This document shows positions 16,022 through 24,160 of a stretch of 64,000 nucleotides of DNA, in pieces. The position numbers and the translations under genes were made by a program. This DNA is from Ruficoccus sp. ZRK36 (GTDB lineage: Bacteria > Verrucomicrobiota > Verrucomicrobiia > Opitutales > Cerasicoccaceae). The stretch covers positions 1,379,501-1,443,500 of the forward strand of contig NZ_CP080649.1 in assembly GCF_019603315.1 (NCBI RefSeq). Reading direction: 5' to 3'. The notes under the pieces were generated by a model, which made no database searches, was not told the origin of the DNA, and worked only from the letters and a program-made list of their open reading frames with translations. The first letter of the stretch is position 1, and the number at the start of each line of letters is the position of its first letter.

Positions 16022-17815
16022 ATGCCTCGTCATCGCAAAGAACGGAGTTTCTGGTACCGCTATCGCGTCTTGCTGCGTGTTCTGTTTATCAGCCTGATCA
16101 TCGCAATCGGTCTAGGCGGCGCCTATGCGCTTTCCCTGCTTGGCCCTCAAAAGGTAGACCCTTCCTCGCTGAGCAGTCGTGTCGTCAACAAGGAGGAGGC
16201 CCTCAAGCTCCTGGAGGCCAGCCAGACGCTGGAGGCCAAGTTTGTCGAAATTTCGGCCCTGCGTGAGCCGACTGCAGAAGATATTGATGTGCTGGAACAG
16301 GCCATCGCCAAGCAGGAGGAATATCAAAAGGCTCTGGGTGGCTATAATAGTGAGGCCGGGAAGCGTCTGGAGAGTCTGCAAATCCTCTATCAGGATACCA
16401 TGGCTGCCCAGGACTACCGGAAGAGCCTCTCCGCGGAGCGCCAGGGCGTGAACTACGACTCGCAGGATGACGCCGAGATGGCCTTGCGGAATTACCGGGA
16501 AGCTGCCGCGCTCCAGCGCAAGATCAATGACGACTACCCCCTGAGCAACCGCCGGGATGTGGGGCGTCTCACGCAGCTGGAGCGTAAGGTCAACGAACTG
16601 CGGGCCGAGCCCCTCTGGAATGCCTCCAATGAGGCCGAACGCCGCTCCAAGGAAGCTGCGGAAAAGGATAACTGGGCTCTGGCAAAGAAAGAACTGGCCG
16701 AGTCCATTCATTTGCAGAAGGAGCTCAACATGGAGTTTCGCGGCCTGCACTATGCAGATGTTACCCGCCTGAGCCGTCTGCAGGTGGATCTGGCCTCGAT
16801 GGAGTCGAGCGATATTTATGAGCAGATTGTGGAGATGGAGACCAAAGGGCGTGAAGCACTCGAAAATAAGCAATACTCTGTCGCTGCCGAAAATCTGAAT
16901 GCAGCCTCCCGCCTGCAAATCCGCCTCAATCAGGAGCATCCCCAGAGCCGCTTTGCTTCAAACAAGCGGGCGGATGAGCTTCGGGATTTGGGCACGGATG
17001 CTCTCAGCCGGGAAGTCGGTGAGGAGATCCTCGCCGATCTGGATGAGCTCGACCAGAGTCTCCGCACCCGCCAGATTTGGCAGGCCGGAGAGATCATCCC
17101 GGGCCTTTTCGATAAGGTTGAAGCCTTCCGGACTTCTTACCCGCGCAGCACGCTTTTGACCGAAGACACGGTGATCAAGCTGCGCTTCCTCAAGTTTATC
17201 AAGGATGACATCGCACTGCTCCAGGACCGTATCTATGGCCAGCTACTGCCCATCCCGGAGTCTGATGGCTGGCACATGACCCGCTACGAAGTCTCTCAGG
17301 CACTTTACCGCAGCATCATGCTGAACAACCCCAGCCGCCATGTCGGCGAGACGCTTCCGGTTGATTCGGTGAACTGGGATGAGGCCTCCGAGTTCTGCAC
17401 GAAGGTTTCCTGGATCCTCGGGCTGCCCGCCCGCCTGCCGACCAAGCAGGAGTTTGATACGGCCATTGGAAGCCTCCGCTATGTGAACCTGAACGATATT
17501 TCCTGGAATGCCAGTAACTCTGGAGACGAAACCCACGAAGTCGGCACCAAGGAGCCGAACAAAGCTGGCTATTTTGACCTGCTTGGGAACGTTGAAGAGT
17601 GGCTCGTGTCCACTGATATTCTCTCAAACGATCAGGCCTATGTGGCCGGGGGCTCTGCTCAGGATACCGTAGACCAACTGGCGGATGTCCCCTTTGAACT
17701 GGATAACCCTCGTCGTCGTGACCGCATGGGCGGCTTCAGACTGACGGTGAATCTTAACCCCTCTTCTAACGATGCCAATGCAGACTCCGCCCCCGTCTCG
17801 GGAACCCAGCCCTGA
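16022..17815 (+). CDS. Membrane-anchored coiled-coil protein with SUMF1/FGE-like C-terminal domain
   Basis: A 597-residue protein with one membrane helix near the N-terminus (LLRVLFISLIIAIGLGGAYA), a long charged region of coiled-coil or TPR-like helices (about 60-420), and a C-terminal domain of the formylglycine-generating-enzyme fold (MTRYEVSQALYRSIM, PVDSVNWDEASEFC, LPTKQEFD, GYFDLLGNVEEWL, RRRDRMGGFRLTV). The FGE active-site cysteine pair is not seen, so catalysis is doubtful; the fold often serves as a binding module. The ATG at 16022 was taken because the 36 codons after the earlier ATG at 15914 show poor codon bias. The last codons overlap a tiny gene downstream. Confidence 0.72.
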   Translation: MPRHRKERSFWYRYRVLLRVLFISLIIAIGLGGAYALSLLGPQKVDPSSLSSRVVNKEEALKLLEASQTLEAKFVEISALREPTAEDIDVLEQAIAKQEEYQKALGGYNSEAGKRLESLQILYQDTMAAQDYRKSLSAERQGVNYDSQDDAEMALRNYREAAALQRKINDDYPLSNRRDVGRLTQLERKVNELRAEPLWNASNEAERRSKEAAEKDNWALAKKELAESIHLQKELNMEFRGLHYADVTRLSRLQVDLASMESSDIYEQIVEMETKGREALENKQYSVAAENLNAASRLQIRLNQEHPQSRFASNKRADELRDLGTDALSREVGEEILADLDELDQSLRTRQIWQAGEIIPGLFDKVEAFRTSYPRSTLLTEDTVIKLRFLKFIKDDIALLQDRIYGQLLPIPESDGWHMTRYEVSQALYRSIMLNNPSRHVGETLPVDSVNWDEASEFCTKVSWILGLPARLPTKQEFDTAIGSLRYVNLNDISWNASNSGDETHEVGTKEPNKAGYFDLLGNVEEWLVSTDILSNDQAYVAGGSAQDTVDQLADVPFELDNPRRRDRMGGFRLTVNLNPSSNDANADSAPVSGTQP

Positions 17816-17915
17816 GGAACAGGCACGCGCCGATCGTGCCCAGTGGATCCTCTACGGAGTGATGGCGTTATTTGTCTTTGCGCCGTTTATCGTCTGGCTT
17901 ATTATTAAAAAGTAA
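17772..17915 (+). CDS. Tiny single-pass membrane protein
   Basis: A 47-residue frame (or 45 from the ATG at 17778) that starts inside the last codons of the SUMF1-domain gene in another frame and ends with TAA at 17913-17915. The N-terminal half is Pro/Glu/Arg-rich (QTPPPSREPSPEEQARADRA) and the C-terminal half is a clean membrane helix ending in two lysines (ILYGVMALFVFAPFIVWLII). The out-of-frame overlap and the tidy helix argue for a real, translationally coupled gene. It is followed after 52 bases by the PIN/TRAM gene. No function is known. Confidence 0.6.
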   Translation: MPMQTPPPSREPSPEEQARADRAQWILYGVMALFVFAPFIVWLIIKK

Positions 17916-17967
17916 GCTTCTCTCTCTCTTGTGGTGACTGGCCGTGCTGTCGGCTGGTACGGGCCTC

Positions 17968-18969
17968 ATGAAACGAACGATTTTCATCATCCGGATTTTC
18001 TTCTTCGTTCTGTGCGTGATCGGAGCTTGGCTGATCCGCTACGCGGCCGGCTATGAGGGGACGGAGAAACTAGGCTCCTACCTGCTTTTCGGGTCACTCC
18101 TGGGTGCGCTGACGATCCTGGTTGATATCTTTCTAAAAGGCTTCTCCCTGCGCGGCCTGACGGCGCTGACCTTTGGCTTGGGCATGGGTGCCTTGATCGC
18201 CTTGCTCATATCGATTTCGCCTCTTTTTGAGCAGGGGGACCCTGAGACTATTTTTCTGGTTCGGCTCAGCCTGTATATCATCAGCATGTACTTGGGCGCG
18301 GTGATCGCCTTGCGCGGCCGCGATGAGTTTAACCTCGTCATTCCCTATGTCCGTTTCGTCCCCCAATCCGTAGACGTGGGCGTAGTTGTCGTTGATACCA
18401 GTGCGCTGATCGATGGTCGCCTCGTGGGCATCTGCAAGAGCGGTTTTCTCTCCTCAGAGGTCGTTGTGCCTCGTTTCGTGATGGATGAGCTGCAGCGCAT
18501 CGCAGATGCGCGTGATCCCCAGCGCCAGGCCAAGGGGCGTAAGGGACTACAAGTCCTGAGTGAGCTCAGGAAGATTCCGCACGTGACCGTCTCTATTCAC
18601 GAGAGCGAGGTGGGGTCGCACCAGAGCGTGGAAGACAAGTTGATCTTCGTGACGAAGAACCTGAAGGCCAAGCTGCTGACCACGGATTATAACCTGGCCA
18701 AAGTCGCAGAGTTTCAGGGGATTCGCTGGCTCAACATTAACGACCTGGTACGCGCTCTGAGCACAGAGGTATCGGTCGGAGATAAGTTTGACCTGGATTT
18801 GATCAAACCGGGGAAGGAGAGCGACCAGGCCGTCGGATATATCTCGGATGGTTCGATGGTGGTGGTGAATAACGCCTCCGACATGATCGGCCAGAGTGTC
18901 CATGTCGAGGTTGTCAGTGTGATGCCCTCGGCGGGTGGAAAGCTTATCTTCGCACGTTTGATTCACTAG
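17968..18969 (+). CDS. PIN/TRAM domain membrane protein (YacL-like)
   Basis: A 333-residue protein with four membrane helices in the first ~120 residues, then a PIN nuclease-like domain (VVVDTSALIDGRLVGICKSG, VVPRFVMDELQRIAD, SVEDKLIFVTKNLKAKLLTT DYNLAKVAE in two pieces) and a C-terminal TRAM RNA-binding domain (GKESDQAVGYISDGSMVVVN). This is the layout of Bacillus YacL. Acidic residues of the PIN active site (Asp in DTSALID, Glu in MDEL, Asp in TTDYN) are all present, so RNase activity is plausible. A GTG at 17944 would add eight residues. Confidence 0.88.
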   Translation: MKRTIFIIRIFFFVLCVIGAWLIRYAAGYEGTEKLGSYLLFGSLLGALTILVDIFLKGFSLRGLTALTFGLGMGALIALLISISPLFEQGDPETIFLVRLSLYIISMYLGAVIALRGRDEFNLVIPYVRFVPQSVDVGVVVVDTSALIDGRLVGICKSGFLSSEVVVPRFVMDELQRIADARDPQRQAKGRKGLQVLSELRKIPHVTVSIHESEVGSHQSVEDKLIFVTKNLKAKLLTTDYNLAKVAEFQGIRWLNINDLVRALSTEVSVGDKFDLDLIKPGKESDQAVGYISDGSMVVVNNASDMIGQSVHVEVVSVMPSAGGKLIFARLIH

Positions 18970-19079
18970 CTAAACCGCTATTAGTAAAAATCATGCTAAT
19001 TTTGCGGGCGTCGGTTTTGAGCTTGTAAGATAACGCTGTATCACTAACTTGTTCAATGATGGGTTATTGCCCATATGTC

Positions 19080-19109
19080 TATAATATCATATAAAAACAG
19101 GAGAATATC
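19080..19109 (+). promoter_or_regulatory. -10 element and strong ribosome binding site of the pilin gene
   Basis: TATAAT at 19080-19085 is a consensus -10 hexamer, and AGGAG at 19099-19103 lies six bases before the ATG at 19110, the clearest ribosome binding site in the window. No good -35 hexamer is seen; an ATGGG/CCCAT inverted repeat (19059-19074) just upstream could bind a regulator. The short leader of roughly 20 bases and the strong site suggest high expression. Confidence 0.55.
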
Positions 19110-19457
19110 ATGAACAAGAAATCCAAGAAGGGTTTTACCCTCGTCGAAATTATGATTGTCGTGGTCATCATCGGCCTCCTCGCCGCTATGGCCGTTCCCG
19201 CCTTTAACAAGGTGCGCCAGGAATCCCGCAAGAAGACCATCACCAACAACCTCCGCCAGGTGGCTTCCGCTGGCCAGCGGTACCTGCTTGAAGATGGTAG
19301 CGTCACCACCGTTAACTACACCAGCCTTGCTGGCGTGTACTTCGGTGAAATCGCAACCGTTGCTGGTGAAAACTACCAGACCCTCACGGTGGATGAAGGC
19401 AGCGGCAAGCTCGTGGTCGAAATGGCCGACGGCGATAAGGTGACTTATTCCTACTAA
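19110..19457 (+). CDS. Major pilin/pseudopilin-like protein
   Basis: A 115-residue prepilin. The leader MNKKSKK is short and basic, followed by GFTLVEIMIVVVIIGLLAAM, with the Glu at +5 needed for methylation and assembly. The body is compact (AVPAFNKVRQESRKKTITNN and a short beta region), like the abundant small pilins of Verrucomicrobiota and Planctomycetota. It has a near-consensus -10 box, a strong ribosome binding site and its own 11-bp terminator, all signs of an abundant, separately transcribed product, unlike the minor pseudopilins at 128-3051. Whether it forms a pilus or a secretion pseudopilus is not shown. Confidence 0.85.
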   Translation: MNKKSKKGFTLVEIMIVVVIIGLLAAMAVPAFNKVRQESRKKTITNNLRQVASAGQRYLLEDGSVTTVNYTSLAGVYFGEIATVAGENYQTLTVDEGSGKLVVEMADGDKVTYSY

Positions 19458-19479
19458 GTCATTGACCGTTTAATTTTCA

Positions 19480-19510
19480 GCCGCTCATAGTTTCTATGAG
19501 CGGCTTTTTT
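19480..19510 (+). terminator. Rho-independent terminator of the pilin gene
   Basis: A perfect 11-bp stem GCCGCTCATAG/CTATGAGCGGC with a three-base loop is followed by six T residues (19505-19510). It lies 22 bases after the pilin stop and ends just before the next gene, so the pilin is a monocistronic unit. Confidence 0.92.
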
Positions 19511-19520
19511 ATTTCTACTT

Positions 19521-21332
19521 ATGCAAAACGTCAGGCGCCTACTCCTGTTTCTCCTCGTTGGCCTTTTTGCGTTTCAATTGGGCTACTTCTCGTTTGGTGA
19601 CTGGCAGGCCGTTACTTTTTTCCAGTACATCGGGTATTGGGTCGTTGTCGGGTCTCTTTTCTTGTTCGGCTATCTGCTCTGGCGTGCATACCGAAAGGAA
19701 TTACCCAGGATCGCTGCTTATATGCGCTCACGTGTCGGGCTGCTGGGGGTGCTTGTGGCGCTGTTGGGGACCGCTTTTCTGTTCCGCGCGGAGCCACCGG
19801 GGTTTCGCACGATCATGGATGAGCACGTGCTGGCCTCTACTTCGATGGCGCTGCATGAGATCCGCCAGCCCTGTAGCTATGGCAGGATCGTCTCGGTCTA
19901 TGCCGAGCCGATGCGCTTAAAGGCCGTGATCGATAAGCGTCCTATCCTACAACCCACACTGGTCTCCATGGTGCATGATCTGACGGGGTATCGGGCGTAC
20001 AACGGGGTGTACCTGAACTGGGCCATCATGCCCCTGATGTTATTCGGCTTGTATGTGCTGGCCGAGAGGATGGGTGGCCTGAAGACCGGGGTGGGGGCCG
20101 TCGCCCTGCTTATTACCTTGCCCTTGCTGGGGTATATTGGGGCGGGCGGAGGATTGGAGCCTCTAAACCTGTTCTTCATTGTGCTGACCTGTCTGCTGGG
20201 GGCGTTTTACCTCCAGGCGCCGGATGGTTGGCGACTGGGGGCATTTGCATTCAGCGGGATCCTGCTGTCGCAATGCCGTTACGAGTCGGGTATCTTTATT
20301 GTTCCTGTTGGTTTGATCATTATCTGGTCCTGGATCAGAGACAGGCGTTTGCTGGTGCCCTGGGCGCTGATTGTGTGTCCCTTGTTCCTGGTGCCGCTAC
20401 TGTGGCATCAACGGATTTTTCGTGTCAGCGAGGCGCTTTGGCAGATGGGGAGCGGAGGGCACGAGATGGAGCCCTTTGGTTTGAAATACGTCTACGACAA
20501 CTTCGGGCGGGCGGTTGGCTTTTTCTTCGATGGCAGCTATGGCGTCCCTAACTCCTGGCTGCTGGTGGGCTTGGGTTTTGTCGCCTTGTTGCTGCTTTTG
20601 GTTTCAGGGGCCAGGCAGTGGCAGGATTTTCGTAAGCTCAATGGCGCCTTGCAGGCGGGTGTTCTTTTTCTGCCGGGCTTTCTGATTCTGTTTGTGTTGC
20701 TGCTGGGCTACGGTTGGGAGTTCGACAACCAGATCATTCAGCGCCTGAGTTTGCCCTTGCACCTGCCGCTGGCGGTAGCGGGGGCTTACCTGGTTTTCAG
20801 TTACGTGAGCAATCGTTTGTTTCAGCGAGTGGCGGTGGCTGTTCTCATTTTCTACTTCCTGGCTTACGCCTATCCGGCGACGACTCAGCGTTTGTATGCG
20901 AAAACCTACCAGGCCGGTTATGATTTCCGACTGGCCGAGAAGTTTATGCATCAGCACGAGGGCGAGCGGATGATGTTTGTCGCGGAGAATGTGCCCTTCT
21001 TCTCGCTTTTCGGGGCGGATATACTGCCGACCGCTGATGCGAACAGACGCAAGCGCGCTTTCAAGTTTTTCCTGACCCAGCCGAACACGCAGCCAATTTA
21101 CTACTTCCGCCGTATGTCCTATGACCCTACGACGAAGACGTTCAAGTCGGCGACGCACTCTAATCTGGACGAGGATTTCGTGACCGAGCTGGTCTGGGAG
21201 GAAGCCTACTCCCAGCTCTATAAGGTACAGGTGATGCGCATTACGGATGTCGAAGGCGTCGAGTCCGAAGAACCCGAAACGTACAAGGACATGGCCGAGT
21301 ACCTGAAAATACTGGGTCGAAACGTACCATGA
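19521..21332 (+). CDS. Multi-pass membrane glycosyltransferase-like protein (GT39/ArnT-like)
   Basis: A 603-residue membrane protein with about twelve hydrophobic segments. An early periplasmic-loop motif MDEHVLASTSMALHEIRQPC resembles the Asp/Glu-bearing first loop of GT39/ArnT/PMT-type enzymes, which transfer sugars from polyprenyl phosphates to proteins or lipids outside the membrane. The C-terminal ~150 residues form a soluble periplasmic domain. The stop overlaps the next ATG by four bases, so it is coupled to a second GT39-like gene. Its place behind a pilin gene makes pilin or envelope glycosylation possible, but this is inference. Confidence 0.65.
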   Translation: MQNVRRLLLFLLVGLFAFQLGYFSFGDWQAVTFFQYIGYWVVVGSLFLFGYLLWRAYRKELPRIAAYMRSRVGLLGVLVALLGTAFLFRAEPPGFRTIMDEHVLASTSMALHEIRQPCSYGRIVSVYAEPMRLKAVIDKRPILQPTLVSMVHDLTGYRAYNGVYLNWAIMPLMLFGLYVLAERMGGLKTGVGAVALLITLPLLGYIGAGGGLEPLNLFFIVLTCLLGAFYLQAPDGWRLGAFAFSGILLSQCRYESGIFIVPVGLIIIWSWIRDRRLLVPWALIVCPLFLVPLLWHQRIFRVSEALWQMGSGGHEMEPFGLKYVYDNFGRAVGFFFDGSYGVPNSWLLVGLGFVALLLLLVSGARQWQDFRKLNGALQAGVLFLPGFLILFVLLLGYGWEFDNQIIQRLSLPLHLPLAVAGAYLVFSYVSNRLFQRVAVAVLIFYFLAYAYPATTQRLYAKTYQAGYDFRLAEKFMHQHEGERMMFVAENVPFFSLFGADILPTADANRRKRAFKFFLTQPNTQPIYYFRRMSYDPTTKTFKSATHSNLDEDFVTELVWEEAYSQLYKVQVMRITDVEGVESEEPETYKDMAEYLKILGRNVP

Positions 21333-23071
21333 GCAGTGAGCCTGGGAGTATCTCCGGAGTGGAGCCCGGCCAGATGCGCGCGGCGCGTTACTATCGCTGG
21401 GCATCGTTGTTGTTGTTTGCGGTGGTTGGCATGCTTGCCCTGCACACGCTTCCAGACTACGGGGTGAGCTGGGATGAGTACTTCCGCTGGAAGGGCGGTC
21501 AGCAAAAGCTTCTCTATTACCAGACGCTCTTTGCCGGGGGTGATGCGCGGAGCGTGTTACCGGCTGAGGATTTTTATCCCGGCTTTTTCGACCTCAATGT
21601 CGCTATGCTCAACGAGGTGCTGCCCTTCGGGCTGGTGGCACTGGGACACGGTATGAGTTTGGCCTTTGGTCTGGCAACGGTGGTCGCTGTCTGGGCGATT
21701 GGCCGGATGCTGGGAGGAGAGCGGTTGGGGTTCTGGTGTGCCGTCTTTCTGCTGATGATCCCCCGATTTTACGGGCACATGTTTTTCAACCCCAAGGACA
21801 TCCCCTTTGCGGCAATGATGGCCTGGTCGCTGTACTTCCTGCTTCGGTGGGGGCGGTGGCTGCCGAAGCCGCGTCTGGGGGCGACGCTCGCCCTGGGGGT
21901 TGTCGTCGGTCTGACCTTGGCGACCCGGATCGGAGGGATGGTCGTTTTGGCCTACATTGCCGGATACGCGGGGTTAATCCTGCTGCGGGAATTAATGTGC
22001 GGGGGAGGCTTTAGCCGCCAGTGGTGGCTGGGAGTTTTACGGGTCGCGATGCACGGGCTCGTGATCGGTGGAGTGGCGCTGCTGGTTTTGATCCCGTGGT
22101 GGCCGATGATCCACGACAACCCATTGTTCCGGATCGTGGAAGCGTTTCAGGTGGTCTCAAAATATCCCTGGAACGGCATGGTCTTGTTCGGTGGCGATAT
22201 GATTCTGGCGAGCGATTTACCCTGGACGTACCTGCCTGTGTGGCTCGGGATTTCACTGCCGGACTTCCTGCTGTTGGCTTTGGCCGGGGGGTTGGTCTTG
22301 CTGCTTTTGCGTTGGCGTAACGCTGCCCGCACACTGGTTTCGCCCGAAGGGCTGCCGTGGGCCATGGTCACGGTGGCAACGGCTTTCCCACTGGTCTATA
22401 TTTTGGTTCGCCACTCAGTTGTTTATGACGGGATTCGCCATGTCCTGTTTATCCTTCCGCCGCTGGCCTGTCTGGGAGCCCTGGCCTGGGTCAAGGTGTT
22501 GGATGCGCTTGCCGTTGGGGCATTGCTGTGGCGTCGGTTGGCTGTCGCGGTGACAGCGGTTTTAATGCTTATCCAGCTTGGGGTGCTCTATGCGCTGCAT
22601 CCCTACGAATACGTTTACTTCAACCAACTGAGCGGTGGGCTGGAGAATAAGCACGGCCGATACGAGACGGAGTATTGGGCTACCTCTACGAAGGAGATGC
22701 TCGACTGGTTAAACCTTAATGCGCCCGAGGGGCAAACTCGCGTGATGGTCGGTCGGGTTTTTTCGCCTGCCGCTGTGCTGTTTCGTCCTGAGCGGCTGGA
22801 GCTCGTCACCACAGCCACTGGATCAGACTTTTTTATGGGGCTGACCCGAGGTGGTCAGGATGCCGCGCAAGACGGTGAGCCCGTCTACGTCGTCGAGCGT
22901 TTTGGAGTGCCCTTTGGAGTGATCAAGGACATACGGGGCTACACGCCGTCGAGTCCTGATGGTGAGGGAGCCGGGCCGGGGACGTCGGCTACGGTCGAGG
23001 CTGTACCGCCTGAGAACGCAACTGCTGCGAAAGAGCGACAGGCGCAAGGCCAGCCTGACTCGGAGCAGTGA
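21329..23071 (+). CDS. GT39-like membrane glycosyltransferase
   Basis: A 580-residue membrane protein with about eleven hydrophobic helices. The first loop has the acidic pair in YGVSWDEYFRWKGGQQKLLY, the position of the catalytic Asp-Glu in PMT/ArnT-type glycosyltransferases, and MIPRFYGHMFFNPKDIPFA matches a conserved loop of dolichyl-phosphate-mannose-type enzymes. It overlaps the preceding gene by four bases. The C-terminal ~60 residues are a disordered, Pro/Ala/Glu-rich tail. The lipid-linked sugar donor could be made by the GT2 enzyme encoded just downstream on the other strand. Confidence 0.7.
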   Translation: MSSEPGSISGVEPGQMRAARYYRWASLLLFAVVGMLALHTLPDYGVSWDEYFRWKGGQQKLLYYQTLFAGGDARSVLPAEDFYPGFFDLNVAMLNEVLPFGLVALGHGMSLAFGLATVVAVWAIGRMLGGERLGFWCAVFLLMIPRFYGHMFFNPKDIPFAAMMAWSLYFLLRWGRWLPKPRLGATLALGVVVGLTLATRIGGMVVLAYIAGYAGLILLRELMCGGGFSRQWWLGVLRVAMHGLVIGGVALLVLIPWWPMIHDNPLFRIVEAFQVVSKYPWNGMVLFGGDMILASDLPWTYLPVWLGISLPDFLLLALAGGLVLLLLRWRNAARTLVSPEGLPWAMVTVATAFPLVYILVRHSVVYDGIRHVLFILPPLACLGALAWVKVLDALAVGALLWRRLAVAVTAVLMLIQLGVLYALHPYEYVYFNQLSGGLENKHGRYETEYWATSTKEMLDWLNLNAPEGQTRVMVGRVFSPAAVLFRPERLELVTTATGSDFFMGLTRGGQDAAQDGEPVYVVERFGVPFGVIKDIRGYTPSSPDGEGAGPGTSATVEAVPPENATAAKERQAQGQPDSEQ

Positions 23072-23089
23072 TATCTTCCGTCAATGCGT

Positions 23090-24085
23090 CTAACTCGCCG
23101 ATGATGCAGGCTCCACCGTATGGGTCGATTTGTCGTCGGTTCGCTCAATGATTTTCGCGCTGCCATCATGGCGCTGAAAGCGAATGATGAGCTCGCCGAT
23201 CACGCCGAGTGAAATCAACTGCATGCCCAGCAGCATCAGCAGGATGCCCAGGAAGAACAGGGGGCGTCCGGCGATAGCGACTCCGGCGATAAGCTTCATG
23301 CACGAGATGTAGAACAGAATCAGGAAGCCGAGGCTGCTGGAGGCTAGGCCCAGCCCACCGAAAAGGTGTCCGGGGCGGTCCAGAAATCGGGTGGTCGCCA
23401 GCACGGTGAGCAGATCGAGCATCCCCTTGATGTAGCGCTTCCAGCCGTACTTGGAGACGCCGTGCTCGCGGGGGTGGTGCTTGACGGGGATCTCCGTCAC
23501 GCTGAAGCCCTCGGCATGGGCGAGCACCGGCACATAGCGGTGCAGCTCGCCGTAGAGGTTCAGATGCGGGAGCACCTCGCGGCGGTAGGCTTTGAACCCG
23601 CAGTTCATGTCGTGGAGCTTAACCCCGCCTGCGCGGCAGGCCACGGCATTATATAGCTTCGAGGGCAGGCGTTTTTCCAGCGGGTCTTGGCGGTCTTTTT
23701 TCCAGCCACTGACCAGATCGTAGCCCTCGTCGAGTTTCTTCAGGAAGTGCGGAATCTCCTCCGGGTCGTCTTGCAGGTCGGCATCGAGTGTGAAAACAAT
23801 TTTCCCCCGCGCCTCCTGAAAGCCTGCCGCCAGTGCGGCTGCCTTACCGAAGTTGCGCCGGAAGCGCAGGCCGCGCACTTCCTCGTGGGCTTCGGCCAGC
23901 TCATCGATACGCTGCCATGAGGTATCTGTGCTGCCGTCGTCGACAAATATCACCTCAAAGCCCCCGAGCTGCTCCTCCTGAATGACGGCAGTAATCTTGT
24001 TGAACAGCGTTTCGATCGTTTCGCCCTCGTTCAGTACGGGGATGATAAACGATAGGGGTAAAGTGGGGGCATCAGCGGCGTCCAT
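23090..24085 (-). CDS. Polyprenyl-phosphate glycosyltransferase (GT2, GtrB/DPM1-like)
   Basis: A 331-residue enzyme that probably moves a sugar from a nucleotide donor to undecaprenyl phosphate at the inner face of the membrane. The GT2 fold shows SFIIPVLNEGETIETLFNKI, EVIFVDDGSTDTSWQRIDEL, and the metal-binding DAD in FTLDADLQDDPEEI; HHPREHGVSKYGWKRYIKGM is the lipid-proximal motif. Two membrane helices follow (SLGFLILFYISCMKLIAGV and PLFFLGILLMLLGMQLISLG). Such enzymes feed GT39/ArnT-type transferases, and three of these surround it. Confidence 0.88.
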   Translation of the reverse strand: MDAADAPTLPLSFIIPVLNEGETIETLFNKITAVIQEEQLGGFEVIFVDDGSTDTSWQRIDELAEAHEEVRGLRFRRNFGKAAALAAGFQEARGKIVFTLDADLQDDPEEIPHFLKKLDEGYDLVSGWKKDRQDPLEKRLPSKLYNAVACRAGGVKLHDMNCGFKAYRREVLPHLNLYGELHRYVPVLAHAEGFSVTEIPVKHHPREHGVSKYGWKRYIKGMLDLLTVLATTRFLDRPGHLFGGLGLASSSLGFLILFYISCMKLIAGVAIAGRPLFFLGILLMLLGMQLISLGVIGELIIRFQRHDGSAKIIERTDDKSTHTVEPASSAS

Positions 24086-24160
24086 AGCGTATTCGTGGTG
24101 ACTTTACTTTGACGTGCAGGCGCTCGATGGCAAGACCCTGCTGCCTGCATGGGGTACGCT

